DNA of 54,192 nt from assembly GCA_046530735.1 (NCBI GenBank), contig JBHEQV010000045.1, positions 1-54,192 of the forward strand, written 5' to 3'. The number at the start of each line of letters is the position of its first letter. The stretch's first letter is position 1. Under the pieces are notes generated by a model. The model did no database searches and was not told where the DNA came from. It was given only the letters and a program-made list of their open reading frames with translations. Below, in pieces: positions 8,331 to 19,463 of the stretch. The position numbers were made by a program, and so were the translations under genes. This DNA comes from Arsenophonus sp046530735. Its GTDB lineage: Bacteria; Pseudomonadota; Gammaproteobacteria; Enterobacterales; Enterobacteriaceae.

Positions 8331-9830
8331 GTTATTAGTAAATTTAGTGTATGATGATTAGATCTTACTATAATGATTCATAAATCTGTTTATAGTGAGC
8401 AGCTTGAATAACAATTTAAGTGAAGTGCAAAAATTATACTCAATTCTGGTGTATAGAGTTTCGGAGATGCTACGTGTATTTTTCTGATTGATTTGATAAA
8501 TGATATCAATATTAAAGAAATCATATTTCAGAAAATTATACTCTATAGATATCTCTAGAAACCAGATATCACATGTAATCTCTTGAATCAACTCATCTAT
8601 AATGAGTGGTGATAAACGTTGATAGACGCCACTATTGAAACGGTGTTTAAATCCATGCTGCTGAACATTCTCAAGGCCGCTTTGTCGACTAGCAGAAAGC
8701 CAGTCCATCCGTAATGGTTATTTGCTACAGCGAATCATACAGACTAGGATGGGCGATGTTGAGATTAAACTGTCTAAGATTAAAAGGGGTAGATCAGAAT
8801 GGAAACTGAATATATTTCTAAAACTTCTTGCTTACCACCTTATCTGAAGTATGATAAAATCAGAGAAGAGTTGCTACCATTCCTGTATACTTACAAATCG
8901 TATCCACCCGTTATTTTCACAAAGACCTGATTGCACTTCTCGATGAAAAGCACGAGATCTTCTCTGCCAAGAAACCCATCAGCAGATTAAAACAACAATT
9001 CTTGAAGAGCATTATTAATGCTGTCTGCGTGATTTAGCGATATACGCTAAATTTATTACTTGGCCAAATGGCATTTGTCGTTTTTTGTCAAGGAAGCTGA
9101 ATCGCCTTTGCCTGTTCTTAAAATCGTCGACACTGCACATGAACGTAATTGGCTTGTTGTGGTTAAAGATCGTTATCAAGAGTCAGGAAGCGCACTGGGC
9201 TGAATTTCTGGATGACCGCGCGAGCGCGTAAAGCTTAACTGTATTTCAGATTTGCTACGTGAGAGCTTGTGCTTGGTTTTTTGGAATTCAATAGCAAAGA
9301 TATTCCCGGACATGTGGCACCAATATCATTAGCTATGAAAAATAGCTAATGCACTGATTTTACTCCACAAAGATATGTAATCGAAATAAAGATGAGATTC
9401 TGAAATTATACTATCAAAGAGTTTGATGCCGATCATAAACCCCTTGATCTTTTGTTGCAAAGTTTTCAGCGTATTATCCAGCGATAAAGAAGATAATAAA
9501 TATCAATAAGAATTATTAGCATTTTATGACATCCTATATCAGCGCACTGGTCCAGATAAGAAGAGCGATGAATTTAATTGAATCGACTTTTGCGACAACG
9601 TAAACCTATGAAGCTGATGCGCGAAGCATATGGTTCAAAAAATAACCTTCTTTTAATTGGTATTGAAGCTGATCTCGTCTGTTCAGAAAACTGGAACCGA
9701 CTCAGGGAGTTTTGTGACCCTATTGATCCTGCTGGTAAAGAACGTCTAATTTAAGGATGGAGAACAGATTCACGAAGCATTAGAGTAGAGCGTAAGCTGA
9801 TCGTATACACCAGATTTACTAATAATTCCG
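8331..9830 (+). mobile_element. IS256-type relic, nearly full length with both ends
   Basis: Best preserved copy of the element, about 1.5 kb. The left end (ttattagtaaatttagtgtat, from 8333) pairs with the right end near 9800-9830 (gtatacaccagatttactaataa) as imperfect inverted repeats. Between them the transposase can be followed through frameshifts: N-terminal R-N-G-Y and G-D-V-E-I-K block (8705-8770), L-L-x-x-L-Y segment (8870-8900), P-I-S-R-L-K near 8980, F-W-N-S-I-A-K-I-F-P-D-M near 9280, and T-N-x-I-E-S then C-S-E-N-W near 9570-9690. The mutator-type DDE transposase is dead. At least five related fragments occur in the window. Confidence 0.85.
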
Positions 9831-10304
9831 ATTAATGCCAGTCAAAAAATATTTTGAACAATGGTAAAAATTTTATTCATTTTGTTTTTATGATTAAATT
9901 GCTCGGTAATTCTGCCGAAATTATCATAACTTATAACAATAAAGATCATTTTTATTATTTCAATAATAATGCTGATAATGCTTTTAATGAAGATTTTGTT
10001 GTTAAAGTTGCAGGTAAAATTATAACTGACAATAATTTTTTATAAATTGTCTTGTTCAGTCGATAATATGAACATGGTAAAAATAAAAATATTGCTACAA
10101 GATAAATTAAAATATAATATTTTTAATATTAATAATTAATTAGTGATGGATTAGTTAATTAACTAACTTAAAATTATTAAAGATTTATTAAACTGTTTTT
10201 CAGGTAAAACAATATCAATGTATAATCAGTGCTGTGAATATCTGTTCGCTAAAAGGTATACTAAATCACTTTTAATCACGATTTTTCTATCATATAAATC
10301 TAAC
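9831..10304 (+). other. Gap with one doubtful 63-aa ORF
   Basis: Between the IS256 relic and glyQ. A 63-codon frame (9854-10045) begins ATG-AAC-AAT, is rich in Asn, Lys, Ile and Asp, has no ribosome site worth naming and no recognisable family. Asn/Lys richness is expected from random AT-rich DNA. It could be a fragment of a lost gene. The rest is AT-rich with no visible structure, apart from holding the glyQ promoter by position. Confidence 0.4.
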
Positions 10305-11216
10305 ATGCATAAGTTTGATACTAAAACTTTCCAAGGATTGATTGTAATCTTACAGGATTATTGGGCGCATCAAGGTTGCACCATTCTTCAACCATTGGAT
10401 ATGGAAGTTGGTGCAGGGACCTCGCATCCAATAACTTATTTGCGGGCACTAGGCCCAGAACCAATTGCTGCCGCTTATGTGCAACCATCTCGGCGGCCAA
10501 CTGATGGGCGTTATGGTGAAAATCCTAATCGTCTTCAGCACTATTATCAATTTCAAGTCATTATTAAACCCTCACCAGATAATATTCAAGAGTTATATCT
10601 TGACTCATTAAAAGTATTGGGGTTAGATCTCACTATTCATGATATTCGTTTTGTTGAAGATAATTGGGAAAATCCAACTTTAGGCGCTTGGGGACTTGGT
10701 TGGGAAATTTGGATAAATGGGATGGAAGTCACCCAGTTTACCTATTTTCAGCAAGTAGGTGGTTTGGAGTGTAAACCGATTACCGGTGAGATCACTTATG
10801 GCCTTGAGCGTTTGGCTATGCATATTCAAGCTGTTAATAGTGTATATGATCTGATTTGGTCTGATGGTCCTTTAGGAAAAACAACCTATGGTGATATTTA
10901 TCATCAAAATGAAGTTGAGCAGTCGGCTTATAATTTTGAATATGCCAATGTTGATTTTCTATTCAAACGTTTTGAAGAATATAAAAAAGAAGCACAATAT
11001 TTATTGTCACTAGAAACACCACTTCCTTTGCCTGCTTATGAGCGTATTTTAAAAGCTGTTCATACATTTAATTTATTAAATGCACGTAAAGCGATTTCAG
11101 TCACTGAGCGGCAACGTTACATTTTACATATTTGTACATTAACCAAGGGAGTTGCAGTAGCTTATTATGCTGCTCGTGAAGCATTAGGTTTTCCAATTTG
11201 TAAAAATAAAAACTAA
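10305..11216 (+). CDS. glyQ: Glycyl-tRNA synthetase alpha subunit
   Basis: Catalytic subunit of the bacterial alpha2beta2 glycyl-tRNA synthetase. From ATG 10305 it is 303 aa, equal to E. coli, and begins M-H-K-F-D-T-K-T-F-Q-G-L. The open frame extends 29 codons upstream to 10218, but that extension has no counterpart in the family. Class II motifs are clear: L-D-M-E-V-G-A-G-T-S-H-P near residue 31, Q-P-S-R-R-P-T-D-G-R-Y-G-E-N-P near 59, and G-W-E-I-W-x-N-G-M-E-V-T-Q-F near 127. glyS follows after 14 bp with an AGAGG ribosome site. Confidence 0.97.
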   Translation: MHKFDTKTFQGLIVILQDYWAHQGCTILQPLDMEVGAGTSHPITYLRALGPEPIAAAYVQPSRRPTDGRYGENPNRLQHYYQFQVIIKPSPDNIQELYLDSLKVLGLDLTIHDIRFVEDNWENPTLGAWGLGWEIWINGMEVTQFTYFQQVGGLECKPITGEITYGLERLAMHIQAVNSVYDLIWSDGPLGKTTYGDIYHQNEVEQSAYNFEYANVDFLFKRFEEYKKEAQYLLSLETPLPLPAYERILKAVHTFNLLNARKAISVTERQRYILHICTLTKGVAVAYYAAREALGFPICKNKN

Positions 11217-11230
11217 GAGGCTGTTATTAT

Positions 11231-13297
11231 ATGCAAGAGACTTTCTTGGTGGAAATCGGCACAGAAGAGTTACCGCCGAAGACTCTTCGTTTATTAGCTG
11301 AATCCTTTGCGAAAAATTTTAAACATCAATTAAAACAGGCAGAATTGCAGTATGGTGAAGTGCTTTGGTACGCCTCTCCCCGTCGTTTAGCATTAAAAGT
11401 AACAGATTTAGCTGCACATCAAGCTGATCGTGCAGTTGAGAATCGTGGTCCAGAAATTAGTCAAGCTTTTTATGCTACAGGTAAACCAACTGAGGCCGCT
11501 GAAGGTTGGGCTCATAACTGTGGCATCACCGTAGATCAGGCAGAACATTTAATTACAGATAAGGGTACATGGTTATTTTATCGAGAGACCAGTAAAGGCC
11601 GAGAAACAAAAGCGTTGCTTGTTGATATGGTAACGAGTGCATTAAATCAATTACCGACCTCAAAACTGATTCGATGGGGAAATAAGGAAACACAGTTTAT
11701 CCGACCTGTTCATACTTTAATCATGTTATTGGGTGATCATCTGCTCGAAGGTGAAGTGTTGGGTGTTCAGAGCAGTCGCGTGATTCGTGGTCATAGATTT
11801 ATGGGGGAAGCTGAATTAACTATTGATTCAGCTGAACAGTACCCTTCGATCTTACGTGAGCGTGCTAAAGTTATTGCTGATTATGAAGAACGTAAAGCCT
11901 TAATCAAGCACGAGGCGAATAAGGTAGCGCAGCAACTAGGCGGTATTATTGAATTATCAGATAATTTACTAGAAGAAGTAACATCATTGGTTGAATGGCC
12001 AGTGGTATTAACCGCAAAATTTGAACAGAAATTTCTATCAGTACCAGCAGAAGCTTTAGTTCAAACCATGAAAGGCGATCAAAAATATTTTCCAGTTTAT
12101 GATCAAGCTGGGAATTTGACGGATAATTTTATTTTTGTTGCTAATATTGAATCTTCTGAGCCACAGCAAATCATTGCTGGCAATGAAAAAGTGATCCATC
12201 CACGTTTAGCAGATGCTGAATTTTTCTTTAGAATAGATTGCAAAAAACGTTTAGAAGAATATTTACCACAACTGGAAGCAGTTTTATTCCATAAACAGCT
12301 TGGTACATTGCGTGATAAAACCAATCGTTTAGAAGTCTTAGCTGGTTGGATTGCAGCTAAAATTGGTGCAGATGTTAATCATGCTACTCGTGCGGGTCTG
12401 TTATCAAAATGTGATTTAATGACTAATATGGTATTTGAATTTACCGATATACAAGCTATTATGGGAATGCATTATGCCCGTCGAGATGGTGAAGCAGAAG
12501 ATGTAGCGGTAGCAATAAAAGAGCAATATCAACCCCGTTTTGCTGGTGACCAATTACCATCTAATCATGTCGCTGTTGCGTTATCATTAGCTGATAAAAT
12601 GGATACTCTGGTAGGTATTTTTGGTATTGGTCAACCACCTAAAAGTAGTAAAGATCCCTTTGCCTTACGTCGTGCCGCGCTTGGTGTGTTGCGTATTATT
12701 GTTGAAAAAGGTTATGATTTAGATTTATTAGAATTAACGCAGCAGGCTGTTGAGTTGTATGGTAATAAGTTAACTAATAAAAATGTTGTTGATGATGTTG
12801 TTAAGTTTATATTAGGACGTTTTCGTGCCTGGTATCAAGAGCAAGGGTACCGCATTGATACTATTCAAGCTGTTTTAGCTTGCTGGCCAACCAAACCGGT
12901 GGATATTGATGCTCGTATAAAAGCTGTTACTCATTTTCAGACTTTAGCAGCGGCAAAAGCGCTGACGGTGGCTAATAAACGGGTTTTTAATATTCTAAAT
13001 ATATCAGATGAGAAACTAAATAAGAATGTTTCCATGAAAATATTAAAATCACCCGAAGAGATAACATTAGCGGCTCATCTAGTTGGTTTACAACATAAAC
13101 TGATACCATTATTTGCTGACAGGAAATACCAGAGCGTATTAATCGAATTGGCTTCACTGCGTGAAGCTATCGATGCTTTTTTTGATAATGTAATGGTGAT
13201 GGATACCGATAAAATCGTAAGGATCAATCGTTTAACTCTACTAAGTCAGTTGCGTAATTTATTTTTACAGGTAGCAGATATTTCTTTATTACAATAG
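11231..13297 (+). CDS. glyS: Glycyl-tRNA synthetase beta subunit
   Basis: 688 aa (E. coli 689). It binds tRNA-Gly and completes the heterotetramer with GlyQ. Recognisable: N-terminal F-L-V-E-I-G-T-E-E-L-P-P-K, L-I-R-W-G-N near residue 143, E-V-T-S-L-V-E-W-P-V near 248, Q-T-M-K-G-D-Q-K-Y-F-P near 280, and D-K-M-D-T-L-V-G-I-F-G-I-G with K-D-P-F-A-L-R-R near 455-480 (HD-like and anticodon-side region). No frameshift is seen over 2 kb, so it is under selection. After the stop the sequence enters a 6-kb zone of dead mobile elements. Confidence 0.97.
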   Translation: MQETFLVEIGTEELPPKTLRLLAESFAKNFKHQLKQAELQYGEVLWYASPRRLALKVTDLAAHQADRAVENRGPEISQAFYATGKPTEAAEGWAHNCGITVDQAEHLITDKGTWLFYRETSKGRETKALLVDMVTSALNQLPTSKLIRWGNKETQFIRPVHTLIMLLGDHLLEGEVLGVQSSRVIRGHRFMGEAELTIDSAEQYPSILRERAKVIADYEERKALIKHEANKVAQQLGGIIELSDNLLEEVTSLVEWPVVLTAKFEQKFLSVPAEALVQTMKGDQKYFPVYDQAGNLTDNFIFVANIESSEPQQIIAGNEKVIHPRLADAEFFFRIDCKKRLEEYLPQLEAVLFHKQLGTLRDKTNRLEVLAGWIAAKIGADVNHATRAGLLSKCDLMTNMVFEFTDIQAIMGMHYARRDGEAEDVAVAIKEQYQPRFAGDQLPSNHVAVALSLADKMDTLVGIFGIGQPPKSSKDPFALRRAALGVLRIIVEKGYDLDLLELTQQAVELYGNKLTNKNVVDDVVKFILGRFRAWYQEQGYRIDTIQAVLACWPTKPVDIDARIKAVTHFQTLAAAKALTVANKRVFNILNISDEKLNKNVSMKILKSPEEITLAAHLVGLQHKLIPLFADRKYQSVLIELASLREAIDAFFDNVMVMDTDKIVRINRLTLLSQLRNLFLQVADISLLQ

Positions 13298-13389
13298 CTC
13301 AACAGTAATTAAAAATTTATTAAATTAATCTTCAAGGGTTTTTATTTATAATTAATCTATTTTTCTACTAGAAAAAGAACAGTTATTTT

Positions 13390-13930
13390 ATAATGCTAAG
13401 GTTATGATAATTTCTAGTATATGGAGTTTTAAGGATGATTGGCGTATCCTGCTAATTAATTTAATTAATGAAGTCAACAATAAATAGATATATCACATAA
13501 AGTGTACCCTACAGAAAGGTATTTATAAAATCAAATATTACCTCTCATATTTTTGGATGAGTTTATTAGTAATAGCGTGTCAGGCAGCTGATAGGCACTG
13601 CTGTGAGATGAAGCTCGACCCATTCTCTGCGGATAGCCTGCCCACCCAGTCGGTCGCCTTGTTTACAGGTAATACCGTCATCTGTAACGGTTATTTGGTG
13701 CAAGCAACCTTACAAGACGAGTATTGGGGATGTTGAGATTAAAGTGACTAGGATTAGGTGTGGGATCACAGTGCGACAGAATATCCTTCAAGAGCTCGTT
13801 GCTACCGTCTTATCTGAAGCGTATAAAAAAAGGTACGAAGAGTTACCCTACCATGATGGCTTACCTAAAGTTATTAGCAGGTCTTATATTATCAAATGGG
13901 GTCCAGGCTACGTTTCAACTCTGATATTTC
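13390..13930 (+). mobile_element. IS256-type relic, 5' third
   Basis: Plus-strand N-terminal part of the IS256-type transposase. Near 13690-13770 it shows C-N-G-Y-L, then G-D-V-E-I-K-V-T-R-I; 13770-13925 reads an N-I-L-Q-E-L-V-x-x-V-L-S-E-A-Y-K-K-R-Y-E-E-L block and then stops matching. A 63-codon open frame (13744-13935) is part of it. It ends just where the adjacent minus-strand relic, carrying the complementary two thirds, begins. 13298-13389 holds nothing recognisable. Confidence 0.6.
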
Positions 13931-13939
13931 ATTAATCTG

Positions 13940-14770
13940 TTTTCTATTCTTAATTAGACATTGTTTAGCAGCATAGTCAAGCAAGTCAAATCCCATTAGC
14001 CACTTCTAGCTTTTCTGAACAGATGAGAGCAATTTAAAATATCATTTAAAGAGTTGTTTTCTTGAATTATAACAATCCGCGTATCAGTTTGATAGTCTCA
14101 GACTGTCATAAAATACGATTAAATCGGATTTGGTGTTTTTATTAACGGCCCAGTGCGCTGACGGGAAGCATAGAATGCCAGAGTTCTTATCAATCTTTCT
14201 CTAGCTTCTTAATCGCTGCATAATACATTGAAAACCTTATCAACAAAAACATCAAACTGTTTATTAGCGGTAGCGCATTTCTCTGCTAGCAGGTCCCCCT
14301 TTCTATAACTTAGCCTTTAATCTTTCGGTTGCATGGACTTAATGGAGTGAAGCAGCACATTAGTTATTTTGCATACCTAACAACATTGGTGCTTTTGTGC
14401 CCAGAAATATCTTTATTATTGCATTCTAAAAATCAAAGGCATTGTCTCTCCCGTACCAGCCATGGAAGATATAGTTAGTCACGCGTTTGCAGGTCATTAA
14501 TAAGTTCGGTCTAGTTAGCTTCTGATTTTTAATATGCATCTTTGATCATAAGAAGCTCTTTACATGCATCCATTAGTACGCCAATATAATTAGCAGGAAG
14601 AGGCGATCAGGTTTCCTGACAGAGGATGATATATATCTTTCGCAAAAAATAAACGTAACGTGTATACTTAAATTATACAGCTACTGTTGCCTGTTATTCT
14701 TTAAGCCATTGCTATTTCAGTCTGCTGATGGGTACTTCAAAAAAAGATCATATGCTTTTCAACTATGTTT
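13940..14770 (-). mobile_element. IS256-type relic, 3' two thirds, inverted
   Basis: Minus-strand continuation of the IS256-type transposase. Read from 14770 downward: E-E/K-H-M-I-F and P/H-Q-Q-T-E-I-A region near 14740, then A-F-D-F-N-x-I-I-K-I-F-L near 14430, down to the C-terminal block near 14010-13960 (matching 43110-43180 of another copy). The terminal repeat and last 80 bp are missing. With the plus-strand fragment 13390-13930 it makes up one whole transposase, but in two opposite orientations. Confidence 0.6.
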
Positions 14771-14774
14771 TAAA

Positions 14775-15790
14775 AGGTTATTGGTAGAAATCTCTTATAC
14801 TATATAAAATTTTCGCTATATAGGTTGCAATAAAAAAGGAAACAGTTATAGATCAAAGAGACTCTTCCTTTACTCCCTGCCAATATAAAACTGAATCTCA
14901 TTAGTTAGCTTGGTAATAATCTGTTGGATAATGTTGATTCATATATTAAAATAACTTATTTCACTTTATCTTGCTCATATTGTCACACTGAACATAACAT
15001 TCACTTGTTGGTAAGTTACACAGTAATATCGTTGCGAAATCTCTGATTGCAGAAAATATTTAACAATTTGTTTAGATGTCCTCTGGCGAAACTACATCAC
15101 AAGTAATAAATGATTTAATTATCTATAATGTAGCTTTAATAGCTTAACTTTACGAGGGAGTAATAAAACAAACAAGTATTGATTTAAAAATAGTATTTAG
15201 ATGGCGTCACTGTTTTTTGTTTCAGCGGAGACAGTTAATATAAATGCACTAAGTGCTATTTGTTAAAGCTAACGGAATATTTTTCCATGAATCTTTTAAA
15301 GGGAAGCGTTATATTCCAGATAGAAAAGTTAGAAAAGGCGGGAGAGAAAAAGAAAAAAGAACGAATTACGTTCTTAATTCCCTAAGATTAATAGGATTAT
15401 ATGAGCAATGATATTTTGAAGAGTTTAATATAGAGTATGTTATCTGTTTTCTTGAGCCGATTATCGATAAAGAGTCTATCCTTATCTCGGATAGGGATAG
15501 ATGGTACGAAACCTTTTCCGGCTAGCATAAAATTAATTATCATTGCTTAAATAAGGTTAAGCAATCAAAAAGTTATTTATAAGGAATTCTAGATTCAAAA
15601 TTTAACAGTTATATAATTTGATTAAAAAGATGCTTAAGTTGATTTCATAATATATGATTTTATTTACTAAATTATTTTTTATGTAGAAAATTGTGTAAAA
15701 TTACAACAATTGAAATACAGATGTACCTACAAATTATTCTACGAACAAAGTAATAATCTTTACAAACATAGACGAAAGTTTATTGTTTCT
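14775..15790 (+). mobile_element. IS1595 (ISXO2)-type relic, near full length
   Basis: Dead copy of an IS1595-family element. Near 15160-15220 the frame reads I-D-L-K-I-V-F-R-W-R-H, the family helix before the catalytic domain. Near 15290: E-S-F-K-G-K-R-Y-I-P-x-R-K-V-R-K-G-G-R-E-K. Near 15440: F-L-E-P-I-I-D-K-E-S-I-L-I-S-D-R-D, the second catalytic Asp region. Several stops interrupt it. Three other copies (18545-19440 minus, 21535-22560, 44455-45485) align along its length. Ends were estimated by comparing copies. Confidence 0.7.
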
Positions 15791-15829
15791 CTATAGTACT
15801 CCATTAAGCAAATTGAAACAACAATAACT

Positions 15830-16498
15830 TTAAAAATATAGGAAATAGTGCCTATGCTCTTCAAGCCATTCCACTACATTTATTTCTTGACCGATAGCAT
15901 ATGATATTCTTTAAGGAATGCTGAAAGCCTTTTGCTTGTTGCTAATTATCGACATCACTGCATTATGGCTTGTAAGCGGCTGAGCTTAACCGCATCTCTA
16001 GCATTGCTGCGAGAGACGGTGCTCTTAGTTTTTATGATACAATAGTAAAGATATTTTTGGACATGTAGGATAAATGCCATTAGCTATATGAAATAGCTAA
16101 TATACTGGCTTTAACTTCACAAAGTTCATGCAACCGAAAGTTAAGTTGATCTGCTGGAGATTCTGGCTAGCAGAGAGACGTGATGCTACTGATAAAGCCA
16201 TTGATATTTTTTTCAATGTTTTCATAGCATATCGTTTAGTTATGAAGAAGTTGGAGAATAATCAAGAAAAACGCCTGATATTCTATGACTTCCAGTTAGC
16301 GCACTGGTTATCAATAAAACAACGAATACGATTAATCGGATTTAAAAACAGTTGAGGATGCGAAGCCGACACTTGAATCACTGTGCTTCGAGAAAAATAA
16401 CCATTTCAAATGGGTATTAAAACTGTTCTATTCAGTCTGTTCAGAAAAGGTAGAGAACCTAGTACAATAGTATAAACAGCTCAGCTAGAGCCTAACTT
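15830..16498 (+). mobile_element. IS256-type relic, 3' half
   Basis: Second half of an IS256-type transposase. Near 16030: V-F-M-I-Q, then I-F-L-D-M; near 16128-16300 an open stretch reads Q-P-K-V-K, A-E-R-R-D-A-T-D-K-A-I-D-I-F-F and R-L-I-F-Y-D-F-Q-L-A-H-W, very close to the family (E-A-L-L-x-F-Y-D-F-P-A-E-H-W). The C-terminal V-C-S-E-K region follows near 16430. It is cut near 16498, exactly where the IS91-type left end begins, which fits IS91 inserting into IS256. Confidence 0.75.
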
Positions 16499-18260
16499 CA
16501 GGGGGTGTTCATAATCTGAATACTGTTTTATATTCTGCAATATATTAATTTTCAGAAATTTATCCAGATGGCTCAGAATAAATCTCTTAGAGAGCATGGA
16601 CTAGATAAATTAGAAAGATAACACTAGATTTCACATGTTACATCCCTATTTATCGAAAGCGCTTTATGATCTCTTTCCAGAAATGAATTATGACAGATCA
16701 ACTGATTTTTTATAACAGCCAAAAGAGGCTATATAAAAATGTATTCAACTATCCAGTCACCATTATTTTCTCGACATGCAAGTATTATTCACCTCTAGTC
16801 ACGATTATTCAAGGTTTTTATTAAACCCGGGATCGACAGAATCAAGCCGATGATTTTGGATATAACTGCATTTATAGGTAATGACTAACAGTATGTTTTT
16901 CGATGAATTTATCACCTATAGGAAACTAGGAATAACCCCAATTTCCTTTCTATCAGGGAGAAATATAAAGATATAGGTGCTTTGATAAACCTGATGAATG
17001 TGAACAGGATGAGAATTTCTATGCTTCTGGAAAAATACCAGATGCATATCTCTTCCGCAAATAAACTATTTTTTACTATTTATGAGGACTAGAATAACTT
17101 TCTTAAAAAAGACGATAAAAGTATTAATTAATCCGTCTAACTGTTAAGCAAATACTTACATGTAGCACTTTTGTTATGTTGGATATCCGTTGGCACTGTT
17201 GTACTTCTCCTAAATATTTCTGCCGACGTTTTTTCTATTAATGATCTAAATCAAAATCCTATAACTCATGCGACGTCAAAACTACTGAGCAGTAGTTAGC
17301 AACGTAAGTTTATATTTTGCCCACCTGAAACTAGCAACGAATTATTTAACTCTTACCCAATTTTTAGTCTTTTTAATAATAATTAGCCACTCTTAATCCT
17401 ATGTTTCGCGCCATTGTTCCGTTATGCTAGAATAAGCACGTAAAGAAGGTATTAAAATTGGTATCTTCTGTGCCTTTCATATTTATGATTAACAACTCAA
17501 TCAACACTCGCCTGTTAATATCTCCGTCATTTATAGAAGTCTGGATATTGAATATACTGTATAGCATAAGTTTTTTTTAAAAAAGAGAGGAGAAATCTGC
17601 TGATCTTCTGTTATCTGACTGATGCGTCACAGTAATAACCTGATAAATCCTAGCGTTTCCTGATCTGGAGGAAAATCCGCGCCAGGAATTAACGGTATGG
17701 TTAGGGTTACCTGAAGGCATAATTTGAATGTTACTAGAAAGTACATACTTGATAAAAAGATGAAAGTGGGCCGTTACATAGTCTGAAATATTTTCGTGCT
17801 TTCTATCTTAAACGTCACAGTATCTAGCTCAAAACTGCGGCATTACCGAGGTGGGAGTAGTTATATATCATTACTATAAGCACCGTACTCAACAGTATCG
17901 GTACTAGACTCTGATGCAAGAAGAGATAATCTATCTCTATATTAGCCATATTCCGATATAGCCTATTAAGCTGGTGTTGTTACTCTATGATTTTTTATTT
18001 CAACGTAAATGAGATATATTATTATTGAAGGTATATGTGTATAAAGTATTGCAGATAACGGCTCACAAAAAAATCAGGAAAACCGAGATTCACCTGTTTT
18101 AATAAAAGGATTATTGCGCAGATATTCATATAAATATATTCTGTCTGGCAACAGGCTACTTTTATTGTAGCTCAAATTAACAAACAGAAAATAGAATTGT
18201 TGTCAGAAAAATACATGAAATGGAAAAACGATGGTTATTAAGTTAAACCTAGGGTTAATA
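16499..18260 (+). mobile_element. IS91-type relic, near full length
   Basis: A rolling-circle (Y2/HUH) element identified from fossil translation. Near 17240-17300: K-S-Y-N-S-C-D-V-K-T-T-E-Q (zinc-finger and A-T-E-Q-W region). Near 17440: K-E-G-I-K-I-G-I-F-C-A-F-H-I-Y-D then Q-L-N-Q-H-S-P-V (family G-I-F-C-A-L-H-T-Y-G-R-Q-L-N-x-H-P-H-I-H). Near 17880: Y-K-H-R-T-Q-Q-Y-R-Y, S-H-I-P and a Y-D-F-L-F-Q-R-K remnant of Y-Y-G-F-L-x-x-R-K-R. C-terminus near 18230: H-E-M-E-K-R-W-L-L. Many stops; dead. The left end starts ggggtgttcataatctga. Confidence 0.65.
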
Positions 18261-18369
18261 TCTCTAAAATTAGTGCATTAAGTCAAATAATACATACTTC
18301 AATGAAATTTTAACTTATAACAGACCTAGTAAACTGATTTTATCTCATTTTCAGCAATAAGGAGATGGT

Positions 18370-18540
18370 TTTGATCCTCTCTTAAAGAGAGCTCAGTTTT
18401 TAACTATGAACCGGTTCAGGGAATTTGCTTACTGACTCAATGGTTATAAATAACATCTAATTTAAAGATGGAGAAGAGATTTAGAAAGTATAAGAGTGAA
18501 GCCTGATTATCCATACACTAAAATCTGCTAATAACTCTAG
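18370..18540 (+). mobile_element. IS256-type relic, 3' terminus
   Basis: Short fragment matching the last 170 bp of the IS256-type element: aaccggttcagggaattt near 18410 corresponds to the C-terminal region at 9690-9710, and the end near 18505-18538 (catacactaaaatctgctaataa) matches the right inverted repeat at 9800-9830. It overlaps in content with the 3' end at 16430-16498, so it is a separate copy and not the other side of the IS91 insertion. Confidence 0.55.
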
Positions 18541-18544
18541 AATC

Positions 18545-19440
18545 TACTTAGCTATCCTTATAATTGTTTGATATAACTGTTCATATTTTAAATATAAGAT
18601 TCCTTAGCAATAACTCTATAGTTATCAAGATTTATTAGGCTATGGTGACTAATTTCATGCTCGCTGGTAAAGATTTCATATTATTTAGCTCCATTCGAAA
18701 AAAGGATCAACTCTTATCGATAATTGGCTTAAAAAAAAAGCTAATACACTCTGCATAAAACTTTTTAAAATCTTATCGTTCACGATTATCTTCTTAATCT
18801 TGGGCGATTAATAGCAAGATTTGCTCTTTTCTTATTACTCTTCTCTCAGTGTTTTCTAGATTTTCTATGTAGGAAATAATGCTTTTCTTTAAAGAATTAG
18901 GGAAAAATATTTCATTGATTTTAACAATATCACTTAGTGCATGTATATTGACTGTCTCCGCTAAAGTAAAGAAATAGTAATGTCATTTAAACATTGTTTT
19001 AAAATAAATACCTATTTGTTTCGCTGATTTCCGTAAAGTCAAGCTATTCGACATACATGGCAGATGAATAAATTATCTATCCTTGCGATGTAGTTTTGTC
19101 AGAGGACTTTCAATAAATTTGTTAAATCTTTTTGTGCAATCGAGAATTTCGCAACGATATTCACTATAACCCTAATAAATATCTCCCAGTGGAGATTATG
19201 TTCACTGTGATAATATGAGCAGGATAAAGTGGAATGAGTTATTTAAATTCGTGAATTAAGATCATATGACAGAATTGTCCCAAACTCATCTTATAAGATA
19301 AAGATTTATGTTGCATGGAGTAAAGAAAGAATCTCTTTGATCTATATGAGTGTTTGCTTTTTTTTTGGCAACCTCTGTATCAAAAATCCTTCTTATACTA
19401 TAAAAGATTTCCACTAACATAGTCATATATAAACCATTAA
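18545..19440 (-). mobile_element. IS1595-type relic, inverted
   Basis: Minus-strand copy of the IS1595-type element. 18560-18720 is the reverse complement counterpart of 45180-45320 (gatataactgttcatattttaaatataa and the following block). 19000-19430 is the counterpart of the element's 5' third, including the L-D-N/S-x-S-D-D coding region and the leader. It ends about 25 bp before waaG, so waaG's promoter must lie inside or at the edge of this dead element. No open transposase remains. Confidence 0.6.
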
Positions 19441-19463
19441 ATCTAAGATAAGGATATAATTTC

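Noticed and set aside
8200..8331. Ala-Ile repeat peptide encoded by the hexanucleotide array
   Set aside because: The frame has no ATG or GTG start after the stop at 8194 and ends at TAG 8329; treated as a microsatellite.
8358..8708. 116-codon minus-strand ORF
   Set aside because: It lies antisense to the leader and N-terminal region of the IS256-type relic at 8331-9830. No family recognised and no ribosome site.
10218..10304. Upstream start for glyQ
   Set aside because: The 29 added residues are not found in GlyQ, and the ATG at 10305 gives the exact family length.
13744..13935. 63-codon plus-strand ORF
   Set aside because: It is part of the N-terminal third of a dead IS256 transposase.
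16128..16355. 75-codon plus-strand ORF
   Set aside because: Clearly IS256 transposase sequence (F-Y-D-F-Q-L-A-H-W), with no start or end of its own.
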